Assembly (NCBI GenBank): GCA_038242095.1
Contig: JBBSSJ010000302.1
Span: 1-5,544 of the forward strand
DNA length: 5,544 bases
Direction of reading: 5' to 3'
Origin: Persicitalea sp038242095
GTDB lineage: Bacteria; Bacteroidota; Bacteroidia; Cytophagales; Spirosomataceae
The notes under the pieces: model-generated
The model's input: the letters and a program-made list of their open reading frames with translations, nothing else
What the model was told of the DNA's origin: nothing
Databases searched by the model: none
Shown: in pieces, positions 1 to 4,493 of the stretch
Layout: each line of letters starts with the position of its first letter
How positions within the stretch are numbered: the first letter of the stretch is position 1
Translations under genes and position numbers: made by a program

Positions 1-1049
1 GCGGTACCGGCATTGAGCAGCGGCTCGGGCTTTTCGGGTAAAAAAGGTTGCCAGGATTTGCTCTTGGTGACGTACTTCACCACCTTACCATTGGGCGCAT
101 CCTCGTTGGTCTCAATTAGGAAACCGCCATCGACGTTTTCAATAATACCGTAGGAGAAGTTAGTGATTTCTTCCTTAATTGGCATAAACTCACTTTCGCC
201 TTTTTTCATCACCCAGAGTGCATTGCCATCCTTACCCTGGCCGCGGTCACTGACCGAAAGAATGGCGTATTGCTCATCTTCGGTGGTGCCTACCGTGTGA
301 AAGCGCTGCGCGTTGGCGGGATCTTCAAAAATCAGTTTGTCGGTATTTTGGTCTGTGCCAATTTTGTGATAGAACACCTGATGGTTTTCATTCTTGGCGG
401 CCAAAGCGCTGCCTTCGGGCTTGGGGTAGCGGCTGTAATAGAAGCCGTCACCCTGCCAGGATGCGCCCGATACTTTCACCCATTCGACCTTGTCGGCCAT
501 CATTTTTAGCGTTTTCGTGTCCATTACCTGGTATTCCTGCCAGTCGGAACCGCCTTGTGAGAAGCCGCAGACCGCGTAGTTACCATTTTTGGAAAGGTTG
601 AAAACCGTGAGCCGCGTAGTGCCTTCGGCGGAGAGTTTGTTGGGGTCCAGTACTACCTCGGGCGCACCGTTCGGCCCTTTCTGCCTGTACAGCACCGACT
701 GGTTTTGGAGGCCGTCGTTTTTGTAAAAATAAAAGTAGTCACCCTTCTTGCGCGGAGCTGAGTACTTGGGGTAGTTGTAGGCTTTTTCCAAGTCGTCAAA
801 AATCTTCTGCTTAAAAGGAATTTTTCCCAAATAATCGAACGTGACTTCATTCTCCGCCTTGACCCAAGCCGCCGTTTCGTCGGAGCGATCGTCTTCCAGC
901 CAGCGGTAAGGGTCGGTGACTTTGGTGCCGTGGTAGTCATCGACGTGGTCGATTTTCTTCGTGGTAGGGTAGGTTATAATCTGCGCCTCTCCGTCGGGAT
1001 GGAGTAGCGTAGCGGTCAGTAGCGTCATGAAAAGCAGTTTGTAGTTCAT
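1..1049 (-). CDS. Prolyl oligopeptidase (S9 family), secreted, N-terminal part only
   Basis: This is the N-terminal 349 residues of a serine peptidase of the prolyl oligopeptidase family (S9A), which cleaves short peptides after proline. The gene runs off the left edge. The start is the ATG at 1049-1047. It is followed by a short signal peptide (Lys4, hydrophobic residues 5-16, probable cleavage after GEA at residue 22, before Gln23), so the enzyme is probably periplasmic. Family hallmarks are DPYRWLED at residues 46-53, a conserved KYSAPRKKGDYFYF stretch near 95-108, NDGLQNQSVL at 111-120, LDPN at 134-137 and GGSDW at 166-170. These belong to the N-terminal segment and the first blades of the seven-bladed propeller that gates the active site. 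Family members are usually about 680-720 residues, so roughly half is missing. The catalytic Ser-Asp-His domain lies beyond the window, so activity cannot be judged here. The gene is divergent from the paralog pair and has its own promoter. The family call is sure; periplasmic location is inference. Confidence 0.93.
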   Translation of the reverse strand, partial: MNYKLLFMTLLTATLLHPDGEAQIITYPTTKKIDHVDDYHGTKVTDPYRWLEDDRSDETAAWVKAENEVTFDYLGKIPFKQKIFDDLEKAYNYPKYSAPRKKGDYFYFYKNDGLQNQSVLYRQKGPNGAPEVVLDPNKLSAEGTTRLTVFNLSKNGNYAVCGFSQGGSDWQEYQVMDTKTLKMMADKVEWVKVSGASWQGDGFYYSRYPKPEGSALAAKNENHQVFYHKIGTDQNTDKLIFEDPANAQRFHTVGTTEDEQYAILSVSDRGQGKDGNALWVMKKGESEFMPIKEEITNFSYGIIENVDGGFLIETNEDAPNGKVVKYVTKSKSWQPFLPEKPEPLLNAGT

Positions 1050-1084
1050 TTTAGGCAGGATTAGGTTGTTAGTAAGGAGGTGGA

Positions 1085-1115
1085 CAAATATAGCATTGGT
1101 TTGTAAGACAACCAA
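1085..1115 (-). promoter_or_regulatory. Bacteroidota-type promoter for the prolyl oligopeptidase gene
   Basis: On the minus strand, TATATTTG at 1092-1085 is a perfect match to the Bacteroidota -7 consensus TAnnTTTG. A TTG at 1115-1113 lies 20 bases upstream, near the usual spacing for the -33 element. Transcription would start a few bases downstream, giving a leader of about 30 bases before the ATG at 1049. No Shine-Dalgarno sequence is visible before that ATG, as is usual in this phylum. A second perfect -7 match, TAGGTTTG at 1195-1188, has no suitable -33 partner and would give a leader of nearly 140 bases. Confidence 0.6.
1096..1115. repeat. Short inverted repeat in the promoter spacer
   Basis: TTGGTT (1096-1101) and AACCAA (1110-1115) form perfect 6-base arms around an 8-base centre. 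The element covers nearly all of the spacer and the -33 TTG of the peptidase promoter, which is where a repressor or activator half-site pair could sit. Arms this short are expected by chance in a 200-base region, and no regulator gene is nearby, so a role as operator is only a suggestion. Confidence 0.25.
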
Positions 1116-1156
1116 CGGTCAGTCAATTCTGGTGACGGAGCGTTTTTTTGTTGATT

Positions 1157-1235
1157 TTTGAGGCTTTTTCTGTTAAATAATTTTTTTCAAACCTAATATA
1201 AATTTCTAGCCTTTCGGTACATTCGGGGGACTTTG
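1157..1235 (+). promoter_or_regulatory. Weak candidate promoter region for the first paralog
   Basis: The divergent intergenic region must drive the plus-strand pair, but no perfect TAnnTTTG box lies upstream of 1262 on this strand. The partial matches are TAATTTTT at 1178-1185 (with TTTG at 1157-1160, 17 bases upstream), TAAATTTC at 1199-1206, and TACATTCG at 1218-1225. GGACTTTG at 1228-1235 lies at nearly the same place as the second paralog's perfect box but lacks its TA. The stretch 1141-1206 is strongly T/A-rich, which fits a promoter region. I cannot choose between these candidates. Confidence 0.25.
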
Positions 1236-1261
1236 GCTGCACTCCTCTTAACCACCTCAAC

Positions 1262-2212
1262 ATGAAAACTCCACTGCTTTTTGTGCTGCTTTTGGCTGGC
1301 GCAGTCACCACAACCGCACAGGCTCAGATTTTCGAAAATGCCGACACGACGTCTTTCAAGCCCGTGAACGCGACGGTTTTTTTGAAAGACGGCACCCAAC
1401 TGCGCGGTACGTTGCTTTCCGAATCGCTGGTCGGTGTCACCATCAAGACCGACAATCTGGGCGAAATCATGGTGACTCGCGACAAAATCGAGCGTGTTGA
1501 TAAGCTGGGCGACGGCTTTTACCGCAACGGCAACTACTGGTTCGCCAATCCTAACAGTACGCGCTATTTCTTCGCTCCTTCGGCGCTGCCGCTCAAAAAA
1601 GGCGAGGGATACTACCAGAACGCTTATTTGCTAATCAACTCCGCTTCGGTGGGCGTAACCGACCAATTTACGATGGGCGGCGGCTTCGTGCTCAACCCGC
1701 TCTTTCGGGGTTGGGGCGCTGGTTTTCTCACACCCAAGTATAGCTTTCCTTCCCAGTCCAACGTCACGTTGGGTGTCGGGGCCATCCTGGTGGGAGCCTA
1801 TTTCCGAAATTCCGGCATTTTTGGGGGCAATAAAGAGACAAACACGTTTTTGGGCGGTATCGGTTATGGCACCGTGACTTTCGGTGATAAAGAGCGAAAC
1901 GGTACCATTGGGCTGGGCTGGGGCTTCGGCAATGGAAGTGTCAGTTCTACCCCGACTATTAATATCAGCTACATGACGCGCGTGGGCCGCCGGGTGGGAC
2001 TCGTGACCGAAAACTGGATCATTATCCCGCCCCAAGGCGATCCGGGCGCCATCTTGTCCGGTGGCATACGGTTTTTTGGAGAAAAGATGTCCGTGGATGT
2101 GGCCCTGTTATCGCCCGTTTCCAGGTCACTTGATATTTTTATCGCTTATCCCTACGTGGATTTTGTGGTGAAGTTCGGCCCCAAAAACAAAAGGATTCCC
2201 GGCGCGGATTAA
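1262..2212 (+). CDS. Exported Sm-like domain plus beta-barrel-like protein, paralog 1
   Basis: This is a 316-residue exported protein of unknown function. A signal peptide (Lys2, hydrophobic core 5-19) ends in AQA, with probable cleavage before Gln22. Residues about 34-81 form a small beta domain (FLKDGTQLRG, then IKTDNLGEI and DKIERV). This spacing of LKDG, G, IKTD and DKI resembles the Sm/SH3-like N-terminal domain found before DUF481 barrels. A conserved linker follows (RYFFAPSALPL 101-111, KGEGYYQN 113-120). Residues about 122-306 are alternating, glycine- and aromatic-rich beta segments (MGGGFVLNP 138-146, GLGWGFG 217-223, GGIRFFGEKM 267-276, YVDFVVKFG 298-306), suggesting a small outer-membrane barrel. 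Unlike paralog 2, it carries a polar tail of 10 residues (307-316) after the last strand. The ATG at 1262 gives a complete signal peptide. The gene reads towards paralog 2, 55 bases downstream. That the gene is real is nearly certain; barrel topology is inference and the function is unknown. It is not a recognised enzyme. Confidence 0.9.
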   Translation: MKTPLLFVLLLAGAVTTTAQAQIFENADTTSFKPVNATVFLKDGTQLRGTLLSESLVGVTIKTDNLGEIMVTRDKIERVDKLGDGFYRNGNYWFANPNSTRYFFAPSALPLKKGEGYYQNAYLLINSASVGVTDQFTMGGGFVLNPLFRGWGAGFLTPKYSFPSQSNVTLGVGAILVGAYFRNSGIFGGNKETNTFLGGIGYGTVTFGDKERNGTIGLGWGFGNGSVSSTPTINISYMTRVGRRVGLVTENWIIIPPQGDPGAILSGGIRFFGEKMSVDVALLSPVSRSLDIFIAYPYVDFVVKFGPKNKRIPGAD

Positions 2213-2226
2213 CCTGCGGCATTGCT

Positions 2227-2234
2227 TAACTTTG
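2227..2234 (+). promoter_or_regulatory. Perfect -7 box upstream of the second paralog
   Basis: TAACTTTG matches the Bacteroidota TAnnTTTG consensus and ends 33 bases before the ATG at 2268, almost the same distance as in the peptidase promoter. It lies 14 bases after the stop of paralog 1. No clear TTTG or TTG -33 element is found 17-23 bases upstream, where the sequence is the GC-rich end of paralog 1. It could be an internal promoter that adds to read-through from paralog 1. Confidence 0.4.
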
Positions 2235-2267
2235 ACCGGTTGATCACCGCCATCTCGACACATCACT

Positions 2268-3197
2268 ATGAAGAATCGCCTCTTATTATTTTTTCTGCTG
2301 TTTGGGTCAGCGGCCGTAACTACGAAAGCACAGGATATCGATTCCACCGTCGCCTATCCCGTAAACGCCGTCATTTTTCTTAAAGACGGCACCCAGCTGC
2401 GCGGCGTGCTGCTTTCCGAGTCGCCCGTGGGGGCCAGGATAAAAACCGATAATTTGGGCGAGCTCATCGTCACGGCCGATAAAATAGCGCGCATTGAGAA
2501 GAACGAAACGGGATTTTACAACAAGGGCGTGTATTGGTTCGACAATCCGCACCGCACCCGATATTTCTTCGCGCCCTCGGCGCTGCCCCTTCGCAAGGGC
2601 GAGGGTTACTACCAGAATGCCATGCTTTTGCTTAACTCGGTCACGGTGGGCGTCACTGACCATTTTACGATGGGCGGCGGATTCGTGCTCAATCCCAGTT
2701 TCAAAGACTGGCAGGTTATTTTTCTCAATCCCAAATTCAGCTTTCCGTCCCAATCCAACGTAACTTTTGGTGTTGGCGGTCTGGGCGTCGGGGTCTTTAA
2801 CCGGAAGTATGATTACGACATTCAGACGGGCGAAAGCCGTAAGGGCGGAATACAAACCAACATTGCTGGTGCAGCTTACGGCATCGTGACCGTCGGCGGG
2901 GCCGAGCGAAATGGTTCTATAGGGATCGGCTGGGGTTTTGCCCAGGGCGAAGCCACGGGCAGCCCAGTCATCAACGCCAGCTACATGGCACGGGTGGGCC
3001 GCCGGATTGGGTTAGTGACCGAAAACTGGATTTTCGTTCCTTTAAAAAATGATCCGGCCGTTGGCGTCGTGTCGGGCGGGGTGCGGTTCTTTGGCGAGCG
3101 CATGGCGGTGGACCTGGCACTATGGGTACCCGTTAGCGGTTATACGGGTATTTTTGCTATTCCTTACGTCGATTTTGTGGTAAAGTTTGGGAAGTGA
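2268..3197 (+). CDS. Exported Sm-like domain plus beta-barrel-like protein, paralog 2
   Basis: This 309-residue protein is collinear with the preceding gene product and, by eye, more than half identical to it. It has the same signal peptide type (Lys2, Arg4, hydrophobic 5-17, probable cleavage after Ala21 before Gln22). The small beta domain spans about 31-78 (FLKDGTQLRG, IKTDNLGEL, DKIARI), followed by the linker (RYFFAPSALPL 98-108, KGEGYYQN 110-117) and the barrel-like region. Strongest matches to paralog 1 are FTMGGGFVLNP (133-143), SFPSQSNVT (158-166), RVGRR (242-246) and GLVTENW (248-254). Residues about 177-204 differ most and are about five residues longer, with charged residues (YDYD, ESRK), as expected of a surface loop. 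The protein ends in YVDFVVKFGK, an aromatic-containing C-terminal strand of the kind that guides outer-membrane assembly. Its stop lies 9 bases from the stop of convergent serS. Function is unknown. Outer-membrane location is inferred from composition, not from a recognised characterised family. Confidence 0.9.
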   Translation: MKNRLLLFFLLFGSAAVTTKAQDIDSTVAYPVNAVIFLKDGTQLRGVLLSESPVGARIKTDNLGELIVTADKIARIEKNETGFYNKGVYWFDNPHRTRYFFAPSALPLRKGEGYYQNAMLLLNSVTVGVTDHFTMGGGFVLNPSFKDWQVIFLNPKFSFPSQSNVTFGVGGLGVGVFNRKYDYDIQTGESRKGGIQTNIAGAAYGIVTVGGAERNGSIGIGWGFAQGEATGSPVINASYMARVGRRIGLVTENWIFVPLKNDPAVGVVSGGVRFFGERMAVDLALWVPVSGYTGIFAIPYVDFVVKFGK

Positions 3198-3206
3198 AAC
3201 GCCTGC

Positions 3207-4481
3207 TTACCCAATCGTCTCAAACCCACAATAACCCACCAAAACTTCCGGTAGCTTGATGCTACCGTCCGCTTGCTGATTGTTTTCCAACAGCGCCGCC
3301 AGAATACGCGGTAACGCGAGCGCTGAGCCGTTCAGGGTGTGCAGGAGTTGGTTTTTACCATCAGTTTTGTAGCGAAGTTTCAGCCGGTTGGCCTGGTAGG
3401 TTTCAAAATTTGATACTGAACTACATTCCAGCCAGCGCTCCTGAGCCGCCGACCACACCTCAAAATCGTAGGTCAGGGCCGACGTAAAGCCCATGTCGCC
3501 GCCGCAAAGGCGCAGGATGCGGTAGGGGAGCTCCAGCTTTTCCAGCAGCGTTTGCACGTGCGCCACCATTCCTTCCAACGCGGCGTAGGAATTTTTTGGC
3601 GCACAGATTTGGACGATTTCGACCTTGTCAAACTGGTGCAGGCGATTCAAGCCGCGTACGTGCGCGCCCCAACTCCCGGCCTCGCGGCGGAAGCATTGCG
3701 TGTGACCGACGTTCTTAACGGGCAACTCGCCTTCCTGCAAGATCACATCGCGGTACAGATTCGTGATGGGTACCTCGGCGGTCGGGATCAGGTACAGATC
3801 TTCGTTGGTGATGTGGTACATCTGTCCTTCCTTGTCGGGTAGCTGTCCGGTACCAAAACCCGAATCGGCATTCACAAGTAGCGGAACCTGCATTTCAAGA
3901 TATCCGGCAGTGGCGGCTTCGTTGAGGAAAAACGAAATCATGGCGCGTTGCAGCCGCGCGCCTTTGCCTTTGTAGACCGGAAAGCCCGCACCCGTAATCT
4001 TGTTACCAAGATCAAAATCGACGATGTCCAGCTTTTTGATCAAATCCCAGTGCGGCAACGCGTTGGGTGGCAAGATAGGTTTGTCGGCCCATTCCAGCAC
4101 CGTCACGTTGTCGTCGGCGGTGCGTCCCGTCGGTACGCTCTCGTGCGGTAGATTGGGTAGCTTCACCAACTCATCGTGCAGTTCGGACTCGGTTTTTTTG
4201 AGCTGCTCGTCCAGTTCTTTGGAGCGTTCTTTCAGCGTGGTGGTTTCGGCCTTGGCGGCTTCAGCCTCGGCCTTCTTGCCCTGCTTCATCAGCCCGCCGA
4301 TTTCCTTGGCCTTGGCGTTGGATTCGGTAAGTACCTGATCCAGTTCCTGCTGCGTCTCGCGCCGCAGGCGGTCCAGTTTTATAATGAGCTCAACGGCCAT
4401 CTCAGCGTCGGCGAAGTGTTTTTTCTGTAATCCGGCGATGGTCGTTTCCTTGTTATCGCGGATGTAAGTGGTTTGAAGCAT
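3207..4481 (-). CDS. serS: Seryl-tRNA synthetase (class II)
   Basis: This cytoplasmic enzyme activates serine with ATP and charges tRNA-Ser (EC 6.1.1.11). It is complete at 424 residues, a normal bacterial length. The N-terminal arm, about residues 27-107, is a charged, Ala/Lys/Glu-rich antiparallel coiled coil that grips the long variable arm of tRNA-Ser. The class II catalytic core follows. The motif 1 region (about 172-200) ends in Pro200, and the serine-binding TAE loop is LIPTAEVP (231-238). Motif 2 contains CFRREAGS (263-270) with HQFDKVE (282-288). Motif 3 is about 384-410, with NGSALAL, the ATP-contacting Arg392 and LLENNQQADG. The ATG at 4481 gives the usual MLQ start and lies 12 bases after the aspartokinase stop, so the two are probably co-transcribed. 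No promoter or terminator fits between them. Nothing needed for catalysis appears to be missing. Its end converges on paralog 2. Confidence 0.98.
   Translation of the reverse strand: MLQTTYIRDNKETTIAGLQKKHFADAEMAVELIIKLDRLRRETQQELDQVLTESNAKAKEIGGLMKQGKKAEAEAAKAETTTLKERSKELDEQLKKTESELHDELVKLPNLPHESVPTGRTADDNVTVLEWADKPILPPNALPHWDLIKKLDIVDFDLGNKITGAGFPVYKGKGARLQRAMISFFLNEAATAGYLEMQVPLLVNADSGFGTGQLPDKEGQMYHITNEDLYLIPTAEVPITNLYRDVILQEGELPVKNVGHTQCFRREAGSWGAHVRGLNRLHQFDKVEIVQICAPKNSYAALEGMVAHVQTLLEKLELPYRILRLCGGDMGFTSALTYDFEVWSAAQERWLECSSVSNFETYQANRLKLRYKTDGKNQLLHTLNGSALALPRILAALLENNQQADGSIKLPEVLVGYCGFETIG
3249..3267. terminator. Perfect hairpin inside the serS 3' end, possible terminator for the plus-strand pair
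   Basis: CGGTAGC (3249-3255) and GCTACCG (3261-3267) form a perfect 7-base stem with a 5-base loop, centred about 60 bases past the stop of paralog 2. The two converging genes have only 9 bases between them, so any terminator for the plus-strand pair must lie inside serS. The bases after the stem on the plus strand are not T-rich, so this is not a canonical intrinsic terminator. The hairpin also lies in coding sequence for the conserved DGSIKLPEV segment, so it may be coincidental. Confidence 0.25.
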
Positions 4482-4493
4482 AGGGTTATTAGG

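Larger units (their letters stand above)
1262..3197 (+). repeat. Tandem gene duplication (two diverged copies)
   Basis: The two paralogs are head-to-tail copies with matching segments about 1 kb apart. Nucleotide identity is patchy. In 1667-1695 versus 2664-2692, 28 of 29 bases match, and 2003-2019 and 3015-3031 are identical over 17 bases. The region encoding the variable loop (about 1797-1870 versus 2796-2878) is hardly alignable and differs in length. The copies have therefore diverged unevenly, either through selection on the loop or through local gene conversion of the conserved parts. Confidence 0.85.

Noticed and set aside
653..940. Minus-strand 95-residue open frame inside the peptidase
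   Set aside because: It is a frame shadow, rich in Thr, Arg and Ser, on the same strand as the peptidase frame, which carries all the family motifs without a break.
1141..1187. T-rich stretch as a rho-independent terminator
   Set aside because: No GC-rich stem precedes the T runs on the plus strand, and both flanking genes are transcribed away from this region, so there is nothing to terminate.
1188..1195. TAGGTTTG on the minus strand as the main peptidase promoter
   Set aside because: It matches the -7 consensus but has no TTG at the right distance and implies a far longer leader than the better placed TATATTTG at 1092-1085.
1193..1399. Minus-strand open frames across the divergent region and the start of paralog 1 (1123-1311, 1193-1399)
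   Set aside because: They overlap the signal peptide and Sm-like domain of a clearly coding plus-strand gene, have low-complexity or basic translations with no family features, and lack a promoter of their own.
2235..2249. CGGT...ACCG hairpin in the leader of paralog 2 as a regulatory RNA element
   Set aside because: The stem is only four bases and has no extension or conserved context.
1631..2855. Long antisense open frames opposite the two paralogs (1631-2035, 2307-2855)
   Set aside because: They are shadows of the GC-rich sense frames. The sense frames are conserved between paralogs at the protein level, and the antisense translations look like no known protein.
3552..4430. Plus-strand open frames opposite serS
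   Set aside because: They mirror the coiled-coil and catalytic-domain codons of seryl-tRNA synthetase and have no independent features.
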